Source of the DNA: Acidithiobacillus ferrivorans
Lineage (GTDB): Bacteria > Pseudomonadota > Gammaproteobacteria > Acidithiobacillales > Acidithiobacillaceae
Direction of reading: 5' to 3'
NCBI GenBank assembly: GCA_018853935.1
Contig: JAAOMR010000131.1
Location: 1 to 64,000 of the forward strand
DNA length: 64,000 bases
The notes beneath the pieces were generated by a model. The model ran no database searches. It had not been told where the DNA came from and saw only the letters and a program-made list of their open reading frames with translations. Within the stretch, counting starts at the first letter, position 1. Each line of letters opens with the position of its first letter. Below are positions 42,204 through 50,639 of this stretch, one piece after another. The translations under genes and the position numbers were made by a program.

Positions 42204-44582
42204 TTAGCGATTAACGCAGGCCGATTTCAGCTGACCGGAATCTATCGCCCGATAATAAACGGTTGGATAGTTTTCCTTCAGGAATTCATCGCATGTGGTC
42301 AGATGCGCGTTGACGACCTTGCGAATGCTGTCGGCATCGATGCCCTCCGCCGCGAGCGTGTCGCGCAGAATTTGGATGCTGGCGGTGGCGCGCTGATTGT
42401 CCACCGGGTTGACGTCCGCAGGCTGGTAGCCAGCCTGGACCGCGGCTGGTCCAAAATTGTTTTTCTGCTCGCTGGTATTGATCAGCGATTTCCACGCGGA
42501 GAGGGTGTTGTCCTCCAGGATTTTGCCAACATCAAACCCCTTGTCTAACCAGTCATGAATACGGGTTAATGCGGTCTGATAGAAAGCCTCGGTGAATGCT
42601 CCGCTGGAGTGACGGTGTCTCATGTAGTTTCCCCATTGTGTGGCCCACGCCACCCTGCCGCAGGCGGCTATTGCCGTATCAAGCAGGCTTGCAGGTGAGG
42701 AGTTGGCTGCCAAATTTTTGTTATCCGTTACTGGCGTGACGGGAGAAGATACGACCGGAGCGGATGCCAGTTTGTCTGCATATTTGGCCACCGTCTGGCG
42801 TATAGCTTCCGATGCCGTTTCCGCAGGGTACTGAGAGAAGAACGCACTGGCTATGCGTGCTACGCCCAGATCGAAAGGGAGGATATCCCGTCCAGCGAGA
42901 TAGAGACGAACCCGTACATATCTGGTCCACAAATCTGGATCCATACCCTGCGGGCATAAATCAGCACTGGCCTCCGTATCCGTAACGTACCGGCGATATG
43001 GTTTGTACTGGCCTCGCTCGTTTTTTCTGCTGAGGCAGTTGGTGAAGAAGATCATGGTATTTTTCTTGCGTTTTGCGCCGTTGTCTTCACTCCAGCTCGC
43101 CAGCCCGCGCATCTCGCTCAGCACGTCCATTTCGGAGTAGTTTTCCTGGTGTCGGCGGAACAGTGCGGGGAGTATGGCGAAAGGTGTTGCGCTTCCCCGC
43201 TGCGCGCAATAGAGCAGGGGCACATCTTCGACGGCGTCTTGCAGGGCGCCGACTGCTGCCGACACCGCTTTTCGGGTTTTCTTGTTCAGCCTGGTCTCTG
43301 CTGCCGTGGTGCTGGGCTCCATGGTGATAGCGGGGTCTCGGCTGTCGTTGGTTGTCAGGGATGCCGTTGTGGTTTCGTCCAACGCCGGCGAAGCCCTTGT
43401 AGGTGCTGATTCGGGTTGTGTAATCTGGCTCGACGCTGCCTCCGGACTTGCCGGTTCGGCACCGATCATGTCCCAAAACGTTTCATCCAGTTCAGGTCGA
43501 TCTGCAAACCAGTCTGGTTCTTTGCTCGTGGGTGAGCCTTCAGCAATCTGGTCACAATCGTCTTCTGTAGTGGTAGCACCCAAACCAAAGAGGATGTCCA
43601 TGTCGAGTATTTCGCTTTCGTCAGTGGTGGTGGGAGTGGCCGTGTGGAGTGGTGCGGTGATGTCCTGCGAGCCTGTGTTTTGTAGAAAATGTTTTTCTTC
43701 GTTGTTGGACGTGGTTCCTCGTGGGGTCCCACTCGGTGTTGTAGTTAAAACAGAAGAAGAATCACGCTGATTATCCTTGTTGTAGTTATTACTACTACGT
43801 CGCGAAGTTGCGCACGCCACGGCTTCAGGCTGGCGTAACGTGACAACCGCGCTTCCTGGAAGGCAAACGTTCACTGCAGTTGGTGATAACATACTGAATA
43901 CCGGTGGATTTTCGATATAGTCACGGGCGCGTCCAAGGGGTGTCACGTGACGGGCTGAGGATGGCATCACGTGACAATTTAAGGGGTTTGTCGCGTGACC
44001 ATCCGCTCCCATCCCTGCTTGTGGTGCGCCACCACCGGTCACGTTACCACTCTGATTCTGGTTTTCCCCTCCTGCCGGGGTGGTGCCAGGATCGCCACCG
44101 TCGGTTTTGCGTCTTGCTTTGGTCACGTGGCCAGTCTTGTCCCCTGCTTTTTTCTTTCGTGCGCGAGATTGGCGCTGCCGGTTGGCGTCGTTTTCTCGAC
44201 GCTGGTTCAGATTTCGGAGATCGTCGGAGAACCTGGAAAGAACCGCATACATCGAGAGTATTGGTCTGCATACATAGTAGCCATCCGGGGTGCGTTCGAG
44301 CGGGCGAAGCAGTACCTCACGCTGCCTTTCCCACTGGTCCTGGTCCAGCCGTGCCGCGTGGCGCAAGGCATCCTCGTCGCCTGGATAGACGCCGTATGGG
44401 ACGTCGAAAGGGTTAGGGTAGACGTTGCCGTTTGCCAGCATACGCATGCCTGCCCCATTAACGTCGTTGTTTTGACCATTGTAGATGCGGCTTGTGACTT
44501 CAATCAGCCGCATGCCGACCCGTGGACCAAGGAGGTCTTCTATGTCGTTTGGCATGTCCTGCGGGGTGAATAATGATTGCAT
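42204..44582 (-). CDS. Large replication-initiator-like protein (DUF1376-like N-terminus)
   Basis: A 792-residue protein. I chose ATG 44582 (MQSLFTPQDMPNDIEDLLG) with CAGGAG nine bases upstream over 44606. Residues 35-150 follow the DUF1376 pattern (YPGDEDALRHAARLDQDQWE, then CRPILSMYAVLSRFSDDL, then a basic tail), found in phage and plasmid replication proteins. Residues 150-440 are a long low-complexity Thr/Ser/Pro stretch, and the C-terminal 300 residues are helical. Probable initiator acting with the DnaC-like loader. Confidence 0.55.
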   Translation of the reverse strand: MQSLFTPQDMPNDIEDLLGPRVGMRLIEVTSRIYNGQNNDVNGAGMRMLANGNVYPNPFDVPYGVYPGDEDALRHAARLDQDQWERQREVLLRPLERTPDGYYVCRPILSMYAVLSRFSDDLRNLNQRRENDANRQRQSRARKKKAGDKTGHVTKARRKTDGGDPGTTPAGGENQNQSGNVTGGGAPQAGMGADGHATNPLNCHVMPSSARHVTPLGRARDYIENPPVFSMLSPTAVNVCLPGSAVVTLRQPEAVACATSRRSSNNYNKDNQRDSSSVLTTTPSGTPRGTTSNNEEKHFLQNTGSQDITAPLHTATPTTTDESEILDMDILFGLGATTTEDDCDQIAEGSPTSKEPDWFADRPELDETFWDMIGAEPASPEAASSQITQPESAPTRASPALDETTTASLTTNDSRDPAITMEPSTTAAETRLNKKTRKAVSAAVGALQDAVEDVPLLYCAQRGSATPFAILPALFRRHQENYSEMDVLSEMRGLASWSEDNGAKRKKNTMIFFTNCLSRKNERGQYKPYRRYVTDTEASADLCPQGMDPDLWTRYVRVRLYLAGRDILPFDLGVARIASAFFSQYPAETASEAIRQTVAKYADKLASAPVVSSPVTPVTDNKNLAANSSPASLLDTAIAACGRVAWATQWGNYMRHRHSSGAFTEAFYQTALTRIHDWLDKGFDVGKILEDNTLSAWKSLINTSEQKNNFGPAAVQAGYQPADVNPVDNQRATASIQILRDTLAAEGIDADSIRKVVNAHLTTCDEFLKENYPTVYYRAIDSGQLKSACVNR
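43942..43975. promoter_or_regulatory. Two GTCACGTGAC-type sites
   Basis: GTCACGTGAC (43942-43951, perfect) and ATCACGTGAC (43966-43975), 24 bp apart inside the initiator gene; a third, weaker site is at 44122-44131. The CACGTG core equals that of parS. Confidence 0.65.
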
Positions 44583-44685
44583 GTTGTCGTACTCCTGTTG
44601 CATCAAATGGTGAGCCTGCCGGGCTAACTTTTTGCCCTGGAACTAATGTATGTCTAACCGGGAAACCAGATTGATGTGTGAGGCT

Positions 44686-44695
44686 GTCACGTGAC
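44686..44695. promoter_or_regulatory. parS-like site GTCACGTGAC
   Basis: A perfect palindrome in the 242-bp non-coding gap between the initiator and the PRTRC ThiF gene. A 9/10 copy (GTAACGTGAC) follows at 44756-44765. Being non-coding and paired, this is the best candidate core of a centromere. Confidence 0.7.
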
Positions 44696-44780
44696 GAGAG
44701 GTAGAAAAGACTGGGCTTTTCTTTCGGTGCGCGGCAGAATTGTGTCGTCGAGGTAGTAACGTGACACTTGCGGAAGACCC

Positions 44781-44806
44781 AAAAAAAACACCCCCCGAAG
44801 GAGGTG
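44781..44806 (-). terminator. Intrinsic terminator of the PRTRC operon
   Basis: On the minus strand CACCTCC-TTCG-GGGGGTG is followed by eight T, 19 bp after the ThiF stop. It has the very stable UUCG loop. Confidence 0.9.
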
Positions 44807-44824
44807 CAAGCGAAACAGGTGCCT

Positions 44825-45604
44825 TCACGCGGCTTTGCGCCGGGTGTAGGGGATATGCAACTCAGGATTGATGCGCAGCCAGGCGGCGCGGTCCACAGGG
44901 AGTGGGGACTGACGCCCCGTTTGCAGGTTCACAAAAGTGCCGTGATAGGTCACGTGACCATAACGCAACAGCTGCCAGAGTATGTTCAGTCCGGCATTTG
45001 CCAACGTTGGGTTAATGAACAGGTCTTGTCGGCTCAGGCTTTCGGCCAGCGAGCACGAGGGGGTGTCATCGTCATCTTTGGATTTGACCAAGATTTCCGG
45101 ATAGAGATCGGCAATGCAGGGGAGCCAGTTTTTGCCTGCGGGGCGATATCCGAGCACTGCTTGGCCGTCGGCGGACCGATTGCCAAAGTCGAGCCAGTAG
45201 TCTGTCACGTGACGCACATACAGTCTGTTGATCTGTTTACGCGCGGCGGCATTATCAACGCAGCCGAGAATAAACTTTACACCGCGCGAGAAGCCCAGAT
45301 CGCTTGCGAGGCCTTGGTGAGCGTTCCAGTCCAACCCATATAGCAGGTTGAGCCGATGGATTAAAACCGTGGCCTTGCTGGCCCCTATCTCGTGTGGCAT
45401 AAAGAGCTGGCGCACAACATTCGATTCGGACACGGTGTCAGGATCTATTGCGGTGACCTGCAACCCCGGGTGACCAAAGGCGCGCAGTGCGAGATGCAGT
45501 CTGGCCAGGCCATTTAGCACATGGGAGCCCGTGCCTCCAGCACCGATCACAACCATGGAAACCCGCCGATCTGTGCGGGCCAGTTGAAAAACGTGCTGGT
45601 TCAT
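44825..45604 (-). CDS. PRTRC system ThiF (E1-like) protein
   Basis: A 259-residue adenylating enzyme of the E1/ThiF family. The nucleotide motif is GAGGTG at residues 21-26, then SNVVRQLF with the adenylation Arg, and GCVDN with the metal Asp. DTPSCSLAE holds the likely catalytic cysteine. ATG 45604 overlaps the stop of protein A (ATGA at 45601-45604). In the cassette it would activate the Ub-like protein C. Confidence 0.85.
   Translation of the reverse strand: MNQHVFQLARTDRRVSMVVIGAGGTGSHVLNGLARLHLALRAFGHPGLQVTAIDPDTVSESNVVRQLFMPHEIGASKATVLIHRLNLLYGLDWNAHQGLASDLGFSRGVKFILGCVDNAAARKQINRLYVRHVTDYWLDFGNRSADGQAVLGYRPAGKNWLPCIADLYPEILVKSKDDDDTPSCSLAESLSRQDLFINPTLANAGLNILWQLLRYGHVTYHGTFVNLQTGRQSPLPVDRAAWLRINPELHIPYTRRKAA
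44949..44958. promoter_or_regulatory. parS-like site GTCACGTGAC
   Basis: A perfect copy inside the 3' part of the ThiF gene. Confidence 0.65.
45204..45213. promoter_or_regulatory. parS-like site GTCACGTGAC
   Basis: A perfect copy inside the ThiF gene, 255 bp from the previous one. Confidence 0.65.
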
Positions 45605-46203
45605 GATGTCCACCAACGAGACGCATCAACATCTAGGTACCGTCCTTGGCCGAGACAGAGGCGTGCAACAATCTCTGGCGCGACTTGCTGAACGAGACCA
45701 ACGACCACGGCCAATTTAATATCATGGTTGTCGTCTTGGTTGTCCGTTGAAGAAAAAAAAGCACGGTCATGCCCGTGGGAGTGGATATCCAATAACCACT
45801 CTCCTCTTTTCCAGTCGTCGTAAGCATGCGTCACGGTGGCCTGCGAACTGCTGCCCTCAAATCGCCCTGGTTCCAGAGTGTCTGGCGACGACAGGCGAAA
45901 ATCCTGGCGGGATTCACAGGCTGAATCCTGACGCGCCAGGCGGACGAACGACGCGATGGCTGTCTGGATGGCTTCCCTGGGCAGCTGCAAGGAAAAAATT
46001 GGCGGCAATGCACCGAAAGGCAGCGGCTTCTTTGGCGGAGAAGGGAGATCGTGAACCGTTGCATGCAGCCATGGGGTACGGATTTCCCGCCAAAGGCCAT
46101 TGTTGGCCAACAGGTAGCGGACACCCATAAGGGTGCCAGCGGTAAACTCCAGAGGTTCGAGTGCGCCAATCAGCGGTACACCCACAACAGGAATAGGTAG
46201 CAT
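45601..46203 (-). CDS. PRTRC system protein A (JAB/JAMM peptidase-like)
   Basis: A 200-residue protein. The metal motif HxHx10D is complete: His141, His143 and Asp154 in DIHSHGHDRAFFSSTDN. This is the Prok-JAB family, relatives of deubiquitinases. It would cleave the Ub-like protein from its tail or targets. GGAG precedes ATG 46203. It lies between B and ThiF as in other PRTRC cassettes. Confidence 0.85.
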   Translation of the reverse strand: MLPIPVVGVPLIGALEPLEFTAGTLMGVRYLLANNGLWREIRTPWLHATVHDLPSPPKKPLPFGALPPIFSLQLPREAIQTAIASFVRLARQDSACESRQDFRLSSPDTLEPGRFEGSSSQATVTHAYDDWKRGEWLLDIHSHGHDRAFFSSTDNQDDNHDIKLAVVVGLVQQVAPEIVARLCLGQGRYLDVDASRWWTS

Positions 46204-46213
46204 AAAGGGACTC

Positions 46214-46924
46214 CTAGTGAAAAAGAGAACTGAATGGATTTACTTCGATGAATCGTTTTGCAGGGATTGCCGAACCGGGGTGCTTCGCCAGCCAGTTCCA
46301 TAAGGCATAATCGCCGCCGGGGTAGGTGGTGGTCTGAGTATTGGGGTGCGTGAAAATGGATCCGAAAAACGCGTCCTCAAAGGCTGTGGCAGTATCGGGC
46401 GAAATTACATCCGGAAATGGAGTTGACCCGACACAAAGTTCACCAGTATTAGACATGTTGAAGTACGGTGGGCGGTACAGCATGGTGGTTGGTGTTGGCC
46501 TGACGTTTTCCTTCATGGCGAACACGGAAAACTTATTATTTGCCCGTCGCATAAATATCAGCGGTGGGTGTTTTACCCGAACAGTCGTCGCTTGTTCCTG
46601 TGAAGCTGAAGCCAGGTCCTTATTGAGCATGACCCAGACCGTGCGTTCATGCGACGGCAACCACCAGATCATGGATCTGGGATTTGCTGAAAAAGCCAGC
46701 ACACGTTCCGGCATGAACTGCAAGGAAGAATGGGACAGATGATTGAAAATCTCTTCCGTAAACGTCCTGGTGACCACCTTCCCGGGCATATAGACACCGT
46801 CCTCCCGGACGCGATGGGCAATAGCCACCATGTGCTGGTGTGGCGTGTCGTCCTGGTACAAGAGAACGGCATGTTTCAGGTGGTAGGTTTTGTCACTGCT
46901 GAGGTTCGGTGTAACGGTGATCAT
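46214..46924 (-). CDS. PRTRC system protein B (E2-like)
   Basis: A 236-residue protein from ATG 46924, which overlaps the end of protein F by 32 bp. The longer frame to 47065 is antisense-like filler. It matches PRTRC B, classed with prokaryotic E2-like proteins (Prok-E2_D). NTGELCVGSTPFPD holds Cys164 in the place expected for a conjugating cysteine. It probably carries the activated Ub-like protein from ThiF. Confidence 0.75.
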   Translation of the reverse strand: MITVTPNLSSDKTYHLKHAVLLYQDDTPHQHMVAIAHRVREDGVYMPGKVVTRTFTEEIFNHLSHSSLQFMPERVLAFSANPRSMIWWLPSHERTVWVMLNKDLASASQEQATTVRVKHPPLIFMRRANNKFSVFAMKENVRPTPTTMLYRPPYFNMSNTGELCVGSTPFPDVISPDTATAFEDAFFGSIFTHPNTQTTTYPGGDYALWNWLAKHPGSAIPAKRFIEVNPFSSLFH

Positions 46925-47783
46925 CCAATGCCTCCAAAATGGTGGTGACGCAATAATTAAAAAGCGCCATAAGATTGAGAAAATTTTTGACGTAGGCGGC
47001 AATGAATGCCCTATTGTCATCGGTAACCGCGCAGATGAGCATCGGGTAAAAGCCGCTACTTTCAACTATACTGTTGACCGTATCGTCAATAGCGATCTCA
47101 TTGATCAGCGAACTATCAAATGGGGTGACAACCGCCGAAAAGGTTTGGCCTTTAAAACACGCCGAACCAGACTTAGAATGGAGATGTTTGCGCTCAGCAA
47201 GTAATTTTTTAGGGTTCAGGTGAGGCGGGAAACACTCAGGAAACCAGCTCGGTAATTTCGCCAGATTGCCTGAAAAACACCATAGTGGCGCTTCCAGTAT
47301 GACCTGTTTGTAATCCAGCGGTGCATCTGACTCACCATCTTCATTTTCAAAATTTTCAAAGCCTTCCAGGTACATTTCGATGTTATCCCTGCAGAATGAT
47401 GGAGAAATAGCATCGATGTGTGGTGAAACCGCGTTGAGAACGGTGGTGATGATCTGTGCTTCAGGAAGTCGCTTGATCAACTCCCGAAAATCTACGGTGA
47501 GCACTTCGCTAAACGCAGCGCCCACGGCTGAATCCATAATGAAACCTCCTTTGTTTTTTAACTCCAAAGGTTCACGATCATACTGGTCGACAAGAGAATC
47601 CAGATGTTCGGCCATCGTGATAGGACCAGTACCGCTGAGGGTGATATGACCCAACAAAAACGGATAATCATTCACGTCGATGGAAAACTCCTGCAGGAAC
47701 GCCGACAAATCAAACTGTTCCTCCTGACTATGGATACGTAGTGGCACATTTGTAGGAAGAATGGGGATCTGTCCCAATTCCAT
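46893..47783 (-). CDS. PRTRC system protein F
   Basis: A 296-residue protein from ATG 47783 with GGAGG upstream. It is mostly helical and acidic (MAEHLDSLVDQYDREPLELK, FENFENEDGESDAPLDY), with a C-terminal region ending FLNLMALFNYCVTTILEALD. Identified by position and length as PRTRC F, an alpha-helical protein of unknown role always linked to the Ub-like set. Confidence 0.7.
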   Translation of the reverse strand: MELGQIPILPTNVPLRIHSQEEQFDLSAFLQEFSIDVNDYPFLLGHITLSGTGPITMAEHLDSLVDQYDREPLELKNKGGFIMDSAVGAAFSEVLTVDFRELIKRLPEAQIITTVLNAVSPHIDAISPSFCRDNIEMYLEGFENFENEDGESDAPLDYKQVILEAPLWCFSGNLAKLPSWFPECFPPHLNPKKLLAERKHLHSKSGSACFKGQTFSAVVTPFDSSLINEIAIDDTVNSIVESSGFYPMLICAVTDDNRAFIAAYVKNFLNLMALFNYCVTTILEALDDHRYTEPQQ

Positions 47784-47802
47784 AAGGACCTCCTTGATGA
47801 AT

Positions 47803-47834
47803 AAAAAACGCCAAGTCCTTGCGGAGTTGGCGTT
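47803..47834 (-). terminator. Terminator-like hairpin between PRTRC C and F
   Basis: On the minus strand AACGCCAA...TTGGCGTT is followed by T residues, between the C stop and the F start. It would reduce read-through into F-B-A-ThiF, so upstream products would be in excess. Confidence 0.75.
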
Positions 47835-47851
47835 GGAATCGGTGGGCGTCA

Positions 47852-48208
47852 CTACATCATGGGGATTGCCGCGATAGGTGCAGGTTCTTCCTGCTTTGTC
47901 GGCACAACGGCATTGGTAAAGGGTGTGGCTTCTTTGGCGAAGCGGATCAGGGCCTGGCGCAGACGCCATGTCCGCTCAGGAAACCGGGAAGAGGGGATCA
48001 CCTGCGCCCCTTTGCGTCCAGCGGCGCGGGTGATCTTGTAGATCAACTGAGCGCCGCGGGGCTCGGGAGTGCCGATATCCGCGTTGACCAGTTCCGGGTA
48101 GGCAGCGGCATATACGCCCACGACTTCCAGGGCCGACATAGCGGGATCCGGGTCGATAAGCGCCATACCACCATACTCGAAGATGCGAGTGAGTTTTTGA
48201 ATTTCCAT
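47852..48208 (-). CDS. PRTRC system protein C (ubiquitin-like) with a C-terminal tail
   Basis: A 118-residue protein from ATG 48208 with AGGA nine bases upstream (48214 also possible). Residues 1-67 match PRTRC C, a beta-grasp Ub-like domain (Prok_Ub): LTRIFEYGGMALIDPDPAMS, ending TRAAGRKG. A 51-residue basic/proline tail follows Gly67. Processing after GRKG by the JAB protein would expose a glycine end. That step is inference. Confidence 0.75.
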   Translation of the reverse strand: MEIQKLTRIFEYGGMALIDPDPAMSALEVVGVYAAAYPELVNADIGTPEPRGAQLIYKITRAAGRKGAQVIPSSRFPERTWRLRQALIRFAKEATPFTNAVVPTKQEEPAPIAAIPMM

Positions 48209-48224
48209 GATCATCAATCCTAAT

Positions 48225-48662
48225 TTAGGCGAAAATATCGGACATGTCATCGCTTGCTGCGCATGGCGGTGTAGTACAACCACCGTCATTATCGGAATGG
48301 CAGCCAGGGTCGGTGTCATCGTCATCGGAAGACGGGGCGGGCAACGATTTTTTATCCGGTTTGCCGGACTTTTTGACTGTAGCCTTTTGGGCTGCTTCCT
48401 GTTTGGCCGCTTCCATAGCCTTTTCGGAAGCATCGATCGTCGAGATCATTGCGTGCTCGGCAGTACGGTGACGAAGCACCTGGTCTGCCAACGCCTCCTC
48501 GATCTCGTCTGGGTCTCCGGTTAAAAGGAGGGGGGGCGTACATTTATCCCCAATCTGTTTGCCAACGGGGATCAACAGGATACTGATACCAGTGGATGTT
48601 TTGGTGATGGCCAGGCTGACACATTGACCATCCTGAAGGGATTCAGCAATCTCTTTTAACAT
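48225..48662 (-). CDS. PRTRC system protein E
   Basis: A 145-residue protein from ATG 48662 with AGGA upstream. Residues 1-60 are a strand-rich domain (VSLAITKTSTGISILLIPVG), followed by an Ala/Lys helix and a very acidic, Cys-containing tail (SSDDDDTDPGCHSDNDGGC). It matches PRTRC E by position and character. Role unknown. Confidence 0.7.
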   Translation of the reverse strand: MLKEIAESLQDGQCVSLAITKTSTGISILLIPVGKQIGDKCTPPLLLTGDPDEIEEALADQVLRHRTAEHAMISTIDASEKAMEAAKQEAAQKATVKKSGKPDKKSLPAPSSDDDDTDPGCHSDNDGGCTTPPCAASDDMSDIFA

Positions 48663-48685
48663 AACAATTCCTTTGGTTAATGAGC

Positions 48686-48712
48686 CGCTCAATAAAAGTA
48701 GCGAGCGGCGGG
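48686..48712. promoter_or_regulatory. Hairpin between PRTRC parB and E
   Basis: GCCGCTC...GAGCGGC forms a seven-base stem without a T-run in the parB-E gap. Likely an mRNA processing or stability element. Confidence 0.4.
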
Positions 48713-48728
48713 GTAGGGGGTTTAGGCG

Positions 48729-50372
48729 CTAAGCCTTTTGGTACTGCATGACGGCTGGTACGTTGCTCCACAGGAAAGCGGTATCGGCCAGAACGGTGGC
48801 AATAATTTCCGCTTTTTTTCCGGAGAGGATTTTTTTCAGATCCTCATCGCGCTTGATTGCGGTATATCCAACATCATCCAGCACCGCTTCTATTTCTGAC
48901 TTGGTCAGAACGGCGAGGAAGGCAGAATCGATTTTCCAGTACTTGGAGATATCGACACTGTTGAACAGCAGCATCGCTTCCACGTCTGTTGGAGATGCCC
49001 CCTGGATACACGAAGCGAGCGCACCCAGAATCAGGGTGGCCGTTGGTGCCTCGCGGGTGGCGGCAAGAGCTGCTGCAATACTGCCAGGCGCAGAGCCCAG
49101 GATCTTGGCGGAAACTTTGCCCAGATGATCTCGGTCCGGGTTGTGGTGCACCATCAGCATGGAGACCAACGCCCGAGTGGCTATCTCAGGGGTGCTATCC
49201 TGAAAGAACTTCAATAGGCACTTGTTCCACACCTTCCGGCGATAGTCCGAGACGGGCGTCCGCAGTGAAGAGAACGCTGGTTTGTGGCTTTCATGGGTGT
49301 TGGTGTCCGCCGGTGGATCTGCATCTGCAGGGGTACCAGAAGTGGTAGTATCTGGTGTTGCGCGTGGTTTGGTAACTTTTTCTGTCCTGGGTGGCGTCTT
49401 GAAAAGAGCGATTTTGGCAACTTTGCAGACACTGTCAAAACAGACGGGCGCTTCTACTTCTCCCTGGTGCCCGGGTGCCGTATGAATAGCACACCCGAAA
49501 TTACTGCAGGTCTTGCAACCGGAATCGAACTGATTCTGGCCTACCTGTTCGGCAGAGAGGGACGAATAGTTTTCCTCGCCAATCTGGATAATCTCGACAC
49601 GCGGGTACGTATCGGCCTGTTCCGCACGCACGGCTTCGATAAACTCGGAAACTTTGTTTTCGAAGCACGGCGGGTTGGTGCAGCGGCCATGCTCCATCAG
49701 CTCCGAGAACAGCTGCGCGTGATTGCCGGTATTATGTGGACAACGGACGCACTGATCCTTGGGAAATGGCGCAGAACCAAGGTCCTGGATGTAGGTTGCC
49801 ATGGCCTTTTTAAGGTCGGCAACAGTCATGTTGCGCTCCAGTATTTTGGGAAGCACCTGTGCCTGCTTATCCTTGGGTGCAGCCGCCAGCAACTCGGCAT
49901 GGCCCAGAAGGATCTTGCGCTCGGTCAGTGCTTGCAGAACATCGACGTGACACATCTGGAGGGCCAGACGGCGGACGAGATGTGAGGCTGACCAGCCGAG
50001 TATGCGAAGCGCCTCGTCACGTGATTTGTGCTTTTTGACGAGTTGAGTGGCTGCGATAGACTCCTCAGCCGGAGACATGTTGGCCCTGAGCGTGTTTTCG
50101 ATCAAGGCAATGGCGTCCGAGTCTTCGTCTATGCCGAGGATGACGGCCGGGATAGTTTCCAGACCGACGGTCACTGCGGCACGGAGACGACGTTCTCCGG
50201 CGGCGATGGTGAAGTGATCACCAACGGCAAGGACGGCGATAGGCTGGATGACGCCAAATTGCTTCACGGAATCTTCCAGCTCTTTTGTTTCAGCTGCATC
50301 AAAAAAGACCCGCGGGTTTTTTCCCGGCAGGATGTTTTTTACAGGAATATTCTGTATTTCGCGTTGGAACAT
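48729..50372 (-). CDS. PRTRC system ParB-family protein
   Basis: A 547-residue protein from ATG 50372 with AGGAGT upstream. The ParB/Srx domain (residues 8-90) has IPVKNILPGKNPR, AGERRLRAA and ENTLRANMSPAEE. A helix-turn-helix follows (EALRILGWSASHLVRRLALQ). A Cys-rich region (CVRCPHNTGNHAQL, CKTCSNFGC) may bind a metal and is typical for PRTRC ParB. It should bind the parS-like palindromes nearby and drive partition or regulation. Confidence 0.85.
   Translation of the reverse strand: MFQREIQNIPVKNILPGKNPRVFFDAAETKELEDSVKQFGVIQPIAVLAVGDHFTIAAGERRLRAAVTVGLETIPAVILGIDEDSDAIALIENTLRANMSPAEESIAATQLVKKHKSRDEALRILGWSASHLVRRLALQMCHVDVLQALTERKILLGHAELLAAAPKDKQAQVLPKILERNMTVADLKKAMATYIQDLGSAPFPKDQCVRCPHNTGNHAQLFSELMEHGRCTNPPCFENKVSEFIEAVRAEQADTYPRVEIIQIGEENYSSLSAEQVGQNQFDSGCKTCSNFGCAIHTAPGHQGEVEAPVCFDSVCKVAKIALFKTPPRTEKVTKPRATPDTTTSGTPADADPPADTNTHESHKPAFSSLRTPVSDYRRKVWNKCLLKFFQDSTPEIATRALVSMLMVHHNPDRDHLGKVSAKILGSAPGSIAAALAATREAPTATLILGALASCIQGASPTDVEAMLLFNSVDISKYWKIDSAFLAVLTKSEIEAVLDDVGYTAIKRDEDLKKILSGKKAEIIATVLADTAFLWSNVPAVMQYQKA
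50016..50025. promoter_or_regulatory. parS-like site, 9/10 (GTCACGTGAT)
   Basis: Inside the parB gene near its 5' end, as chromosomal parS sites often are. Confidence 0.55.
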
Positions 50373-50398
50373 GGTAACTGTAACTCCTTTTGGGGCAC

Positions 50399-50432
50399 AA
50401 AAAAACCGCAAGGCGAGCGAGCGCTTTGCGGT
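50399..50432 (-). terminator. Terminator/attenuator in the parB leader
   Basis: On the minus strand ACCGCAA...TTGCGGT is followed by seven T, 27 bp before the parB ATG and downstream of the operator-like palindrome. It either ends upstream transcripts or attenuates parB. Confidence 0.75.
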
Positions 50433-50439
50433 ATCTGGG

Positions 50440-50511
50440 TTGAAGAGAGCTCTTGCCAAGGAGCGTTTCGTCAGTAAAAGACTGGCATGGAGAAGGTCAT
50501 CTTATGATGGG
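50440..50511 (-). promoter_or_regulatory. Operator/leader module of the parB operon
   Basis: It contains TTGAAGAGAG, the imperfect palindrome GCTCTTGCCAAGGAGC (50449-50464) and TCATCTTATGATGGG (50497-50511). The same three blocks in the same order precede the nuclease-recT operon at 54923-55000, so one regulator probably controls both. Confidence 0.6.
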
Positions 50512-50575
50512 CTTGGCAGCTTGTAAAGGATATTAAGGCGCGATAGAAACGCTATACGACCTGTCCACCGCCCAC

Positions 50576-50624
50576 AAAAAAACGGCAACCACAAAGCCCG
50601 AGAGGGGGCCGTGTGATTGCCGTT
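50576..50624 (-). terminator. Intrinsic terminator after ssb
   Basis: AACGGCAA...TTGCCGTT stem, with a T-run of seven on the minus strand, 16 bp after the ssb stop. Confidence 0.8.
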
Positions 50625-50639
50625 ATCGATTACTATGAA

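Noticed and set aside
42204-44582. The many Thr/Ser-rich overlapping frames in the initiator gene as separate genes
   Set aside because: They are alternate frames of its low-complexity region; none has a start signal or domain.
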